From Acidobacteriota bacterium (GTDB taxonomy: Bacteria; Acidobacteriota; Terriglobia; UBA7540), in the NCBI GenBank assembly GCA_004298155.1, contig SCRD01000019.1:1-64000 (forward strand): a DNA stretch of 64,000 nucleotides. Direction: 5' to 3'. Each line of letters opens with the position of its first letter. The first letter of the stretch is position 1. Of the stretch, positions 9,069 to 19,165 are shown piece by piece. The notes under the pieces were generated by a model. The model was not told the origin of the DNA. It ran no database searches and worked only from the letters and a program-made list of their open reading frames with translations. The translations under genes and the position numbers were made by a program.

Positions 9069-11231
9069 TCAATGCCCTGCATCCTTAAGCAGACCCAGCG
9101 ATTCCGCTGAAGGGAGCGGCTGCCCGTCGTAGAATCCGTAACGGATGCCTGAGAACTTTGCAATGAGCTCCTGCCACAGGTCGCTATTGTGCTTGTAGAG
9201 CTGGAGCATGTTCGGCATCCAGGTTGGCATGTTTTCACTCAGCCAGAGCTGGCGGTATAGCTCTGTCAAACGGGTTGTGTAGTCGCGCAAGTCTTCCAGC
9301 CGCCCGTTGGTCGACTGGATATCCTCGAGATCGGCGGAGGCCATCTGGCGATTTTTCCCGCCTGCGTGGGCCACGGCGTCGGCGTACCGGTCAGAAATTT
9401 CCCGGGCGAACTGGTAACGCATTGCGAGAGCGTCAATGCGCAGAGCGGCAAACTTCATGCTCTCGAGCGTGTCGGCGTTCCTCGTGGCGCGGCTGGAGCT
9501 GTTTGCGAAGACGTTGTAGGCATTTTCCGCGGCGCGGCGGACCAGCGACGCCACAGGAAGAATCCGCTCGGCATCGTTGTGGCCGGTTGGTGAGAAGGGA
9601 CCGTGCCAGAACAGAGCGTCACTCGCTCCGCCGTATCCCATGTCAAAAGTTTCAACCGATTTGCCTGCCCGCATGATTTCATTCACGTGGCCCAGGCCCA
9701 TCAGGGCGTCGGCAAAGCGATGGTCAGTGTTGCGGTAGAAAGCCCAGTCGTACTTCTGGTTGAACTCTTTCACATCGGTCAGGCCGGGTTCCCACGCGCA
9801 GGCGGCCCCATAAACAATGGACCACCAGCCGGGCGAGTAGAGCGTTTCGCCGTCGTCGTTCCAGACGGTGATAATGGTGCCAATGGCGCCTGTTTTCTTG
9901 CCGTCCGTCAGGAAATGCTCGATGTTGTAAGCAGCTTCCTCGTAATCAGGAACCATGACGCTGGTGTTTCCCACCCAGGGGCAAACAAAAATCTTCATGC
10001 CCTGGCCTTCAAACGGCTGCAGCCACTTCATATAACTCTGGTGCGCGCCGTATTCCCAGCTGGCAACAATCAGGTTTTTTGGCAGGCTGGAAATCATTTC
10101 AGGATGTTCGGTGGCGATGTCTCCCCAGAACATCACCTGCTTGTTGTAGCTCTCGAGAAGTTTGCTCACGCGAACCAGGTTGTCCACGTAGACTTTGCCG
10201 TAGCCTTCCCTGTCCACAAGGTCCTTGCTGCGTCCTTTTCCCAGCTCAACGGTTTCGTCGCACCCGATGTTGTAGATCGATGAAGGAAACACCGGCAGCA
10301 TCTGTTCATACATGCTGTTCAGGAAGTCGAGCATGTGAGGGTCCTCGACAGCCAGGCTGTGCCCGTGCGGGCGCTCGGCCAGCCCGCTGTATTGCTCAAA
10401 CCGCAGCACCTTGTGCATGTGCCCGCAGGCCTCGGTGGAGGGAATAATCTCCACGTGATAGCGGGCTGCGTAATCCACCAGCTCGGCCCATTCGGGGCGC
10501 GAAAGCGTGTCGCTCAGGATGCCCCACAGCGGCTGCCCATTGAGGCGATAGGAATCTTCGATATACATGTAAAGCTGGTTCATCTTGAACTGGGCAATGG
10601 TGCGGACGATTTTCTTGAGATAGCTGAGCTTGGGTACCGGGCCGCGGCTCATGTCCACTTGCGTTCCGCGATACTCGAGCGCGGGCCAGTCGCGGACCTG
10701 CACGCCAAGGATTCTGGCCTCCTTTCCCACCGGAACCACGAGCTGGCGCAACGTTTGCGCGCCGTAATAGAGCCCTGCGCCGTCTTTGCCAGCGACAACG
10801 ATGGTGTTGGGCTGGACGTCCAGAACGTAGCCCTGGTCGCCAACGCCATCGGTGCTGAGATTGCGCGCCGAAAGAAGATTGTGCATCGCCGGCTGACCAA
10901 AGCGTCCCATGATGACGGCCGGCACTTCTTGCGGCGGTTGGGGCAAGCCCACAATGGGAAACACCTGGCCCGTTACCAGCTTCAGCTCCTCCTGCACGCT
11001 CTCGGCAGCCGCGCGGTCCCCGGTCTCGATCGGCGTAAGCAGAACAATTTGCAGGTTTGAATTCACCTGGAAGGATTGCGTCCTGGCCTGGACTTCCCTG
11101 GGCTGCGGGATCAGCATGGGCTGCTGGGCGGAAAGATTTATTGGCAAAGAAGGAACGCAGGCTGCGAAAGCCAACAGCAAAAACCATTGGACCGGCCGAA
11201 GCTGCCGGCTGGATGAATTTGAATTGTTCAT
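9069..11231 (-). CDS. GH20 family beta-N-acetylhexosaminidase-like glycoside hydrolase
   Basis: A 720-residue secreted enzyme. The start at 11231 is fixed by GAGGAGG five bases upstream and by the signal peptide after it (WFLLLAFAACVPSLPINLSAQQ). An N-terminal GH20b-like domain begins LIPQPREVQ. The TIM barrel opens with YRGTQVDMSRGP, and the catalytic Asp-Glu pair is D325-E326 in NIGCDET. The family removes terminal GlcNAc or GalNAc by substrate-assisted catalysis. The barrel has aromatic residues such as PSTEACGH and SWEYGAH. Substrate is unknown; chitin, peptidoglycan or glycoprotein sugars are possible. A palindromic element lies about 45 bases upstream of the start. Confidence 0.82.
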   Translation of the reverse strand: MNNSNSSSRQLRPVQWFLLLAFAACVPSLPINLSAQQPMLIPQPREVQARTQSFQVNSNLQIVLLTPIETGDRAAAESVQEELKLVTGQVFPIVGLPQPPQEVPAVIMGRFGQPAMHNLLSARNLSTDGVGDQGYVLDVQPNTIVVAGKDGAGLYYGAQTLRQLVVPVGKEARILGVQVRDWPALEYRGTQVDMSRGPVPKLSYLKKIVRTIAQFKMNQLYMYIEDSYRLNGQPLWGILSDTLSRPEWAELVDYAARYHVEIIPSTEACGHMHKVLRFEQYSGLAERPHGHSLAVEDPHMLDFLNSMYEQMLPVFPSSIYNIGCDETVELGKGRSKDLVDREGYGKVYVDNLVRVSKLLESYNKQVMFWGDIATEHPEMISSLPKNLIVASWEYGAHQSYMKWLQPFEGQGMKIFVCPWVGNTSVMVPDYEEAAYNIEHFLTDGKKTGAIGTIITVWNDDGETLYSPGWWSIVYGAACAWEPGLTDVKEFNQKYDWAFYRNTDHRFADALMGLGHVNEIMRAGKSVETFDMGYGGASDALFWHGPFSPTGHNDAERILPVASLVRRAAENAYNVFANSSSRATRNADTLESMKFAALRIDALAMRYQFAREISDRYADAVAHAGGKNRQMASADLEDIQSTNGRLEDLRDYTTRLTELYRQLWLSENMPTWMPNMLQLYKHNSDLWQELIAKFSGIRYGFYDGQPLPSAESLGLLKDAGH

Positions 11232-11275
11232 GAAGACCTCCTCAGAGATCGATAACTCCGCGTGCGCTTTTCGCA

Positions 11276-11391
11276 GGTTGCTGGAAAAGGCTGTAGAGGC
11301 GGTTTTACGCCGCCACACTGTGCCGCAAACGCCGGGCTTGTGGCGGGGTGAACCCGCCGCTACGCCCCCTGCGATTGGCCTTTCAGCAACC
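11276..11391. repeat. MITE-like palindromic element upstream of the GH20 gene
   Basis: A 116-base unit bounded by imperfect terminal inverted repeats: GGTTGCTGGAAAAGGC on the left and, as reverse complement, GGTTGCTGAAAGGCC on the right. Inside is a second, larger palindrome from GTAGAGGCGG (11293) to CCGCCGCTAC (11363). No open frame is present. It lies in the likely promoter or leader region of the GH20 gene. Confidence 0.65.
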
Positions 11392-11627
11392 GGACAGTGC
11401 CTTCCGGGTTGAGGGAAGGGAATACAGGCCAGTTGTGACAGGCGCGCGGAAATTTGAAGTGTATTGACCCCGCGAAGTGATTGTCAAGCTGCGCCTCGCC
11501 AGATTCCAGCGCAGGAAACATGTAAAGGCCTCAGGCGGCTGCGCTCCTTGGAAGACAAGCGGTTGGGTCGGTGAATAGCTGACAGAGGAAGTCGAGTGAA
11601 TGGCAAAACAGGCTAGCGATGCTGCAT
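11392..11627. other. Intergenic, no gene recognised
   Basis: Sequence between the palindromic element and the repeat array. No start with a ribosome site and no coding pattern was seen on either strand. Confidence 0.4.
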
Positions 11628-11885
11628 TCATTTACCTGGACTCGTTCTGGTTCGTTTTTTCAGCTGCCCTGTATTTTCAATGACATGGCCAGCTTCGTTT
11701 CCGGTTCGTTTTTTCAGCCCTCTAGTGTTTTCAACAACTTCCCCGCTTCGTTTTCCGGTTCGTTCCGGTTCGTTTTTTGGACCCGATCCTGTGTTTTCAA
11801 CAACTTCTCCGGTTCGTTTTTCAAAAAACGAATTTTTTTGTCCCATTCGTCTCATTTGTCCCGGAAAATCGCCCCTCGCAGGCAC
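11628..11885 (-). repeat. EVVEN/KNEP repeat array, copy A
   Basis: On the minus strand, units of the form AAAAACGAACCGGAA... alternate with GAAGTTGTTGAAAACA. Units recur after 66 and then 54 bases, both multiples of three. One frame stays open for 85 codons and reads EVVEN and KNEPER-like motifs. The outer edge carries a palindrome TTCGTTTTT/AAAAAACGAA (11813-11832). A homologous array lies at 41998-42255 on the other strand. It may be a dispersed non-coding repeat or a low-complexity small gene; the substitution pattern favours the former. Confidence 0.7.
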
Positions 11886-12084
11886 TGGAAGAAGACTACC
11901 ACGCTAGGCCAGAGGAGTCAAGGAAAATCGGCGCCGATGTCGCTGCAAAGTGAGAAGTTCCGGTATGAGCAAAGTAGGAAGTTCCGATGGTCGCGGTTGG
12001 CGCATATATTCCGAACTATAGAATGTATGCGACGGGTTGGCTCAATAGAGGAGTGATTTTTGTGGTGAGAACCCTTCACACTAC

Positions 12085-12245
12085 GAGGTCGCACACATCG
12101 CAAAAGGCGTGACGTTTGCGCTACGCCGCCTCCGGACAGTCCCAGAAAGCGGATTCCTCGCTTCGCTCGGAATGGCGGGAGCGGCTGGAAACGACAAGCG
12201 CAGCCCTGCCTTACTCGCCTCGACGGAGGCGTCGCTGCGGGTTGC
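12085..12245. repeat. Dispersed repeat upstream of uvrB
   Basis: Contains GGATTCCTCGCTTCGCTCGG followed by AATGG, and further on the self-complementary CGCCTCGACGGAGGCG. It resembles the CATTCCGA...TCGGAATG element at 14391-14487. It is not coding and ends about 50 bases before the uvrB start. Confidence 0.5.
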
Positions 12246-12296
12246 GGGATATAATAAATCTTTCAGGCCTAACGACCTCCGGAATCCAGAAGCGAT

Positions 12297-14324
12297 ATGG
12301 ACTTCAAGCTTGTTTCCGATTACAAGCCGCGCGGCGATCAGGTGACCGCCATTGACCAACTGGTGCGCGGGATTGAAGATGGAGCGCAGCACCAGGTGTT
12401 GCTGGGAGTCACCGGCTCCGGCAAGACTTACACCGTTGCCAAGGTGATTGAGGCGATCAACCGGCCGGCGCTGATTCTCGCCCACAACAAAACGCTTGCG
12501 GCGCAGCTCTACCATGAGTTCAAGGGGTTTTTTCCCCGGAACGCCATCGAATATTTTGTGAGCTACTACGACTATTACCAGCCCGAAGCCTACATTCCCT
12601 CCGGCGACGTCTATATCGAAAAGGAAGCCACCATCAATGACGAGCTCGACAAGCTGCGCATGAGCGCCACGCGCTCGCTTTTTGAGCGCCGCGACTGCCT
12701 GATTGTGGCCAGCGTGAGCTGCATCTACGGCATCGGCTCACCGGAAGCCTACTACGGCATGCTGCTGCTTCTCGAAAAAGGCATGAAGGTGAGGCGGCAG
12801 GACGTGCTTCGGAAGCTGGTGGAAATCCAGTACGAGCGGAATGACATTGATTTCCGCCGAGGCACCTTCCGCGTGCGCGGCGACGTGATTGAGGTTTTCC
12901 CTACCTACGAGGACAACGCCTATCGCATCGAGCTTTGGGGAGACGAGGTTGATTCTCTTGCGCAGATCGATCCGCTGCTCGGGCAGGTGAAAGAGAACCT
13001 GGTGCGCCTGCCGATTTATCCCCGCACGCACTACGTGATGCCGCCTGAGCAGCGTGAACGGGCCATTGAGGGCATCCTGAGCGAGCTCGAATGGTGGCGC
13101 GGGGAACTCGAAAAGCAGGTGAAGATGGTGGAGGCGCAGCGGGTCCACCAGCGGACCATGTTCGACGTGGAAATGATGAAGGAGCTGGGCTACTGCCACG
13201 GCATCGAGAATTACTCTCGCCACCTTTCCGGCCGCCTGCCCGGCGAGCCTCCGCCCACGCTGCTCGATTACCTGCCACACGATGCGCTGATGTTCATCGA
13301 CGAGAGCCATCAGACCATTCCGCAGCTTCACGGCATGTTCAAAGGGGACCGCTCACGTAAGCAGACCCTGGTGGAATACGGGTTCCGGCTGCCGTCTGCG
13401 CTCGACAACCGGCCGCTGACGTTTGAAGAGTTCGAGCACCGGGCCCGGCAGACCGTCTACATTTCTGCAACGCCGGGGCCTTACGAGCTGACGAAAGCCG
13501 GAGGCGAAGTCATCGAACAGATCATCCGGCCCACGGGGCTGGTGGACCCGGAAATCGAAGTCCGGCCCACCCGCAAACAGGTGGATGACCTTCTGGATGA
13601 AATCCGCAAACGCGCCGAGGCGAATGAGCGCGTCCTGGTAACAACACTGACCAAGCGCATGGCGGAAGACCTGGCGGAATATTACGCTGAGGTCGGAGTC
13701 AAATGCCGTTACCTCCATTCGGAAATCGAGACGCTGGAGCGCGTAAAGATCCTTCGCAGCTTGCGGCGCGGCGAGTTCGATGTGCTGATCGGCATCAATC
13801 TGCTGCGCGAGGGCCTGGACCTGCCGGAGGTTTCGCTGGTGGCCATTCTGGACGCCGACAAGGAGGGCTATCTGCGCTCGGCGGGCGCCCTGATTCAGAC
13901 CATGGGACGCGCTGCGCGGCATTTGCACGGCCGGGCCATTCTTTACGCCGACCGGATGACGGACTCCATGCGGCAGGCCATCGCGGAAACCGATCGGCGG
14001 CGTGCCAGGCAGATCCAGTACAACGAGGAGAACGGGATCACTCCGGAAAGCATTATCAAGCCTGTCGATATGGCCCTGGCCAAAATTGTCGAGGCGGACT
14101 ACCTGACGGTTCCAGTCGAGGCTGATGCGGAAGAGATTACTTCGCAGGTCCAGTTGGAGGAAATGATCCGCAGCCTGGAAAACCAGATGCGCGAAGCGGC
14201 AAAAGAATTTGAATTTGAGAAGGCCGCGAAATTACGCGACCGGGTAAAGGCCCTGCGCGAAAAAGAAGCAGGATTTGTTCCGGCCGTGGGAGAAGAAGCC
14301 GCCGGGAAAGGCCGGGAAGCATAA
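12297..14324 (+). CDS. uvrB: Excinuclease ABC subunit B
   Basis: A 675-residue UvrB of usual length, the damage-verifying helicase of nucleotide excision repair acting with UvrA and UvrC. Seen: Walker [11 protein letters not shown] near residue 40, the beta-hairpin region [15 protein letters not shown], the DEx motif MFIDESHQ, helicase motifs such as [24 protein letters not shown] and QTMGRAARH, and a C-terminal UVR motif ([17 protein letters not shown]) for UvrC contact. It stands alone, with repeat elements on both sides. No LexA-type box was recognised upstream. Confidence 0.98.
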   Translation: MDFKLVSDYKPRGDQVTAIDQLVRGIEDGAQHQVLLGVTGSGKTYTVAKVIEAINRPALILAHNKTLAAQLYHEFKGFFPRNAIEYFVSYYDYYQPEAYIPSGDVYIEKEATINDELDKLRMSATRSLFERRDCLIVASVSCIYGIGSPEAYYGMLLLLEKGMKVRRQDVLRKLVEIQYERNDIDFRRGTFRVRGDVIEVFPTYEDNAYRIELWGDEVDSLAQIDPLLGQVKENLVRLPIYPRTHYVMPPEQRERAIEGILSELEWWRGELEKQVKMVEAQRVHQRTMFDVEMMKELGYCHGIENYSRHLSGRLPGEPPPTLLDYLPHDALMFIDESHQTIPQLHGMFKGDRSRKQTLVEYGFRLPSALDNRPLTFEEFEHRARQTVYISATPGPYELTKAGGEVIEQIIRPTGLVDPEIEVRPTRKQVDDLLDEIRKRAEANERVLVTTLTKRMAEDLAEYYAEVGVKCRYLHSEIETLERVKILRSLRRGEFDVLIGINLLREGLDLPEVSLVAILDADKEGYLRSAGALIQTMGRAARHLHGRAILYADRMTDSMRQAIAETDRRRARQIQYNEENGITPESIIKPVDMALAKIVEADYLTVPVEADAEEITSQVQLEEMIRSLENQMREAAKEFEFEKAAKLRDRVKALREKEAGFVPAVGEEAAGKGREA

Positions 14325-14390
14325 GCGGGACTCCGTCCTCGGCGGATTGATCTTCGAGTGTGGCGTTTGCGTAATTGTTTACCATACGCC

Positions 14391-14487
14391 ATCATTCCGA
14401 GGGCCGGCGCTGTCCCGGCCCGAGAAATCTGCTTCTCGGCCAGGGCAAATGCAGGTTCCTCTCCCGCTCTTCGGGATCGGAATGACG
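14391..14487. repeat. CATTCCGA-bounded palindromic repeat
   Basis: About 97 bases with ends CATTCCGA (14393-14400) and TCGGAATG (14477-14484), and an inner hairpin GAGAA/TTCTC. The frame of the next gene is open through it, but translation there is unlike its family, so the repeat is taken as non-coding leader. Confidence 0.6.
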
Positions 14488-14510
14488 GCGCAGCGTCATG
14501 GGGCGAAACC

Positions 14511-15419
14511 ATGCGAGCTCGGCTGGAACCAACGGTTGCAATTGTAGGGCCGGGAAGGCTGGGGCAGGCCCTGGGCAGGCTGCTTTTCGGCGCCGGCGTG
14601 AGGATCGAATTTGTAGCCGCCCGGCAGTTTTCGCGAGCGAGGAAGGCCGCACGGTTCATCGGCGGCGGCAGGGCGCTCACATTGAAGGACCGCCATCTGG
14701 CGAATGCCGGCGTCATTCTGATGGCAGTTTCAGACGCCGCGATCGCTCCGGCCGCTCGCAAGCTTTCGAGCTTTCGCAAAGACTGGTCAGGGCAGATTGT
14801 TCTTCACACCTGCGGCTCACTGCCGGCATCCGTCCTTGACCCTTTCAAGAAGCGTGGCGCCGCCATCGGCTCGCTCCACCCCTATCAGACCATTCCAAGC
14901 CCTTCAGCGGGTGTACGAAATCTTCCCGGTTGTTTCTGGGCCGTGGAGGGTGGCAGTCAGGCCATTGCAATAGCCCGGCGATGGGTGAAGTTCCTGGGTG
15001 GAAAATCGTTCACTATCGCGCCTGAAGTTAAGGCGCTCTACCACCTCAGCGCGTTCCTGGTATGCCCGACGGTGGTTACGCTGATGGATTGCTCGGAGAG
15101 GCTGCTGCGCGAGGCCGGCGTGCCAAAGAAGATCATCAGGCCAATGCTTGGGAAATTTGTTGCGGAAACAGTAAACAACTTTGTTGAATTCGGCGGCCGC
15201 AAATCTTTAACGGGTCCTGCTGTGCGCGGAGACTGGACGACCCTCCAACGACACATCGCCGAGCTGGAGCGCTTCGCGCCGGAAGTGATTCCGGCGTATG
15301 TTGAGCTGGTTGATTTAATGCTCAAGGTTGCGGGCAGGGCTCCTGGACAAGGCAAAAAGACGCGCCGGGCCAAAGCCAGCAGCACCCAAGGCCGCGCAGC
15401 CATGCGCCGCGCAAAATAA
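14511..15419 (+). CDS. Rossmann-fold and DUF2520 domain protein (dehydrogenase-like)
   Basis: A 302-residue protein. The N-terminal NAD(P)-binding fold opens with VAIVGPGRLGQALGRLL, followed by the Rossmann strand LMAVSDAAI and SLHPYQTIPSP. The C-terminal half is all-helical as in DUF2520 (ALYHLSAFLVCPTVVTL; GPAVRGDW). The layout resembles 6-phosphogluconate or ketopantoate dehydrogenases, but the substrate is not known for this family. ATG 14511 is used although the frame is open 51 codons further upstream, because that extension is dispersed-repeat sequence. The tail is Lys/Arg-rich. It converges on groEL across a shared terminator. Confidence 0.78.
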   Translation: MRARLEPTVAIVGPGRLGQALGRLLFGAGVRIEFVAARQFSRARKAARFIGGGRALTLKDRHLANAGVILMAVSDAAIAPAARKLSSFRKDWSGQIVLHTCGSLPASVLDPFKKRGAAIGSLHPYQTIPSPSAGVRNLPGCFWAVEGGSQAIAIARRWVKFLGGKSFTIAPEVKALYHLSAFLVCPTVVTLMDCSERLLREAGVPKKIIRPMLGKFVAETVNNFVEFGGRKSLTGPAVRGDWTTLQRHIAELERFAPEVIPAYVELVDLMLKVAGRAPGQGKKTRRAKASSTQGRAAMRRAK

Positions 15420-15420
15420 G

Positions 15421-15457
15421 AAGGGCGGGGAATTGCTCCCCGCCCTTGGGTTTTCTT
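15421..15457. terminator. Terminator hairpin between convergent genes
   Basis: Perfect 11-base stem AAGGGCGGGGA/TCCCCGCCCTT with loop ATTGC (15421-15447), followed by GGGTTTTCTT on the plus strand. It directly follows the stop of the DUF2520 gene. It may also serve groEL from the other side, though the T tract is only on the plus strand. Confidence 0.85.
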
Positions 15458-15501
15458 CCTCGGTCAACTGACCACTAACCACTAGTCGCTGACCACTGTT
15501 C

Positions 15502-17187
<1,686 letters not shown>

Positions 17188-17282
17188 TTAAATTCCTCCA
17201 GATTTTGCGTCCGCCCGGCGGTTCAAGCCTGTCAGCGGAGTTTTCATGTTCCTTTCTGCAAGTTTATCCACAATGGGATTGC

Positions 17283-17597
17283 TTACTTCTTGCCTGCCGC
17301 AGCTTTCGCGGTATCGAGAACACCCAGTATCTCCTCCTCACGAAGGATCAGGTATTCCTGTTCGTCGATCTTGATATCGTTGCCGGAATATTTTCCGAAA
17401 AGAACGCGGTCGCCCACCTTCACATCCAGCGGAATCACCTTGCCGTCTTCGGTCTTTTTTCCATGACCGATGGCGACCACTTCGCCTTCCTGGGGCTTTT
17501 CTTTTGCCGTGTCGGGGATAATGATTCCACCTTTCACGGTTTCTTTCTCTTCAACACGCTTGATCAAGATTCGATCTTGCAATGGCCGTAACTTCAT
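17283..17597 (-). CDS. groES: Co-chaperonin GroES
   Basis: A 104-residue co-chaperonin, the heptameric lid for Gro[21 protein letters not shown] opens the beta-barrel, and the mobile loop region ([18 protein letters not shown]) is intact. Start 17597 is supported by AAGGAGAAGG upstream and by family length; the frame is open further upstream but without family sequence. Confidence 0.98.
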   Translation of the reverse strand: MKLRPLQDRILIKRVEEKETVKGGIIIPDTAKEKPQEGEVVAIGHGKKTEDGKVIPLDVKVGDRVLFGKYSGNDIKIDEQEYLILREEEILGVLDTAKAAAGKK

Positions 17598-17763
17598 TGT
17601 GCACCTTCTCCTTTCCTTATTTGCCTTTATTTCTGGAAGCCAACATCCGCCGGGCTCTGGCCTCGAGGTATTGCATGAGACCGAGTTAGCGATGGCCAAC
17701 CCAGCTTCTGTTAATGATTGAAGCAAAAAGACTTACATTGCGATTGCCAAGGCAACCTGATAA

Positions 17764-17790
17764 TTAGCACTCTGAGTCCAAGAGTGCTAA
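17764..17790 (-). promoter_or_regulatory. CIRCE operator (HrcA binding site)
   Basis: TTAGCACTC, nine bases, GAGTGCTAA: a perfect match to the CIRCE inverted repeat bound by the heat-shock repressor HrcA. It overlaps the likely transcription start of groES-groEL and lies about 165 bases before the groES start codon. Confidence 0.97.
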
Positions 17791-17817
17791 TTTATAACTT
17801 CGATCCGTTTCTGTCAA
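17791..17817 (-). promoter_or_regulatory. Sigma-70 type promoter of groES-groEL
   Basis: On the minus strand, a perfect -35 TTGACA (17812-17817), 15 bases, then -10 TATAAA (17791-17796). The CIRCE element follows at once, as in HrcA-controlled heat-shock promoters. The spacer is slightly short. Confidence 0.8.
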
Positions 17818-17898
17818 GTCCCTAATGGAATCAAAATCTGTATTTGAGCCTTTGAGACAGAAGGCTATAATGGCCGTCTAAGGGAGGGAATGTCCTGA

Positions 17899-19104
17899 TT
17901 GTCGCGCACCCAGTCCTTTCGCTGTGAATTCTTGAACTACTCCTTCAAGAACATCTGTCGGACAAAATGCATCGCCCTTTTCATGCTGGCGGTCCAGGCT
18001 GTTTTGGCTTTTCCGGCTGCCGGTCAAGCCCGGGCTAACGGTGAGCTGGTTCCGTCATCTGCTCCTGCCACGACGGCGGCCCCCCAATCGGAGATCGCTC
18101 AGGAAACCGGCTCCGCGGCATTCACTCCCGGTCTCGCGGCGATTCAGAAAGCCATTGCCGGCGTTCGTTCGCCCGATCTGCAGGGGCTGGCGGGAGCGCT
18201 GGGCTTGAGTCACGCGCAAGTCGGCCAGAGGGCTTTTGACAATTCCACGATTGGAATGGAGGCAATCACCGGGCTTGAGCGCGGTGGTATTTCTGCGATG
18301 GCCGTTAAATGGCAATCTGCCGACGAGGGGCGGCCGCAGGAGGGCGAGCCGAAACTCTATCTGCTTTCCTGGACTGGCGAAGGCTGGCTGGCGTCTTACC
18401 TGATGGAGGCGGCTGACGCCCTTACGCTCGAAGTTTTGCCGGGGCAGGAAAATACTGCGCCGCTTTTCGCGGTGATTATCTATCGCGGCACAACCGCGGT
18501 TCCATACCCGGTGATTTTCCGGCTTCAAAACCACCATGCCTCGCTCGCCTGGGACGGACGGTCCGACGCCGCTTCTTATGCAGGTTACGGCTTCGGATCG
18601 ATTCAGTTTGAAAAAACGCCCGGCGGCAATGTTCCCGTCATGATCACGGAGGGGCAGGCTGATCCTGGGCTGTTGGTATTCCCTGTTTCCCAGGAGCAGA
18701 CCGGCCGGGGCTTTCAGGCGGCTACTGCCTACCTCTGGAAAAGCGACGGCTATGTTCCGTTCCGGACCGAATATACGCACAACCGTGACTACATTCTCTA
18801 CCGGTTTATTGCCGTTCTGCACCTGCACGACTTTAAGACGGCATATTCCTTGATTGATCCCGCCCAGTTTCTCAAAACGAAAGAGCCCACTCTCGACCTT
18901 TTCCGTGAGCGAATTCAGAACGACTGGCCGGAGTTTATTGACGACCGGATTTTTGAGGTCCTCGCGCGGCCGGAAATTGACCCGGAAGGCCATGAATTTA
19001 TCCTGAGGACCGGGGGCGGGAGGATAAACGTCTACCACCCCACCTTCTCAGCAAGCCCCAGCTTCCGCCTGACAGGCCTCGAGCGGTCTGAACGGAGCGA
19101 ATAA
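17899..19104 (+). CDS. Secreted protein of unknown function
   Basis: A 401-residue protein, not recognised. A TTG start at 17899 with AGGGAGG 11 bases upstream leads into a basic stretch and a hydrophobic segment (IALFMLAVQAVLAFPAAGQA), a probable signal peptide. The mature part is soluble, with many beta-type stretches (VMITEGQADPGLLVFPV) and aromatic-rich strands, and it has no known catalytic motif. It diverges from groES across about 300 bases that hold the CIRCE promoter. It probably acts in the periplasm or outside the cell. Confidence 0.65.
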   Translation: MSRTQSFRCEFLNYSFKNICRTKCIALFMLAVQAVLAFPAAGQARANGELVPSSAPATTAAPQSEIAQETGSAAFTPGLAAIQKAIAGVRSPDLQGLAGALGLSHAQVGQRAFDNSTIGMEAITGLERGGISAMAVKWQSADEGRPQEGEPKLYLLSWTGEGWLASYLMEAADALTLEVLPGQENTAPLFAVIIYRGTTAVPYPVIFRLQNHHASLAWDGRSDAASYAGYGFGSIQFEKTPGGNVPVMITEGQADPGLLVFPVSQEQTGRGFQAATAYLWKSDGYVPFRTEYTHNRDYILYRFIAVLHLHDFKTAYSLIDPAQFLKTKEPTLDLFRERIQNDWPEFIDDRIFEVLARPEIDPEGHEFILRTGGGRINVYHPTFSASPSFRLTGLERSERSE

Positions 19105-19165
19105 CAGTTTAGGGTGATTTCTCCAGGCCGACGCCTGTGATCGTGAAGCGGGCGGGCATCCCTTG

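Noticed and set aside
11619-12056. 145-codon plus-strand frame rich in Phe and Ser across the repeat array
   Set aside because: It is the reverse complement of the repeat units; composition follows from the repeat.
14358-14510. N-terminal extension of the DUF2520 gene
   Set aside because: It translates a palindromic dispersed repeat and lacks family sequence; ATG 14511 precedes the Rossmann motif at the normal distance.
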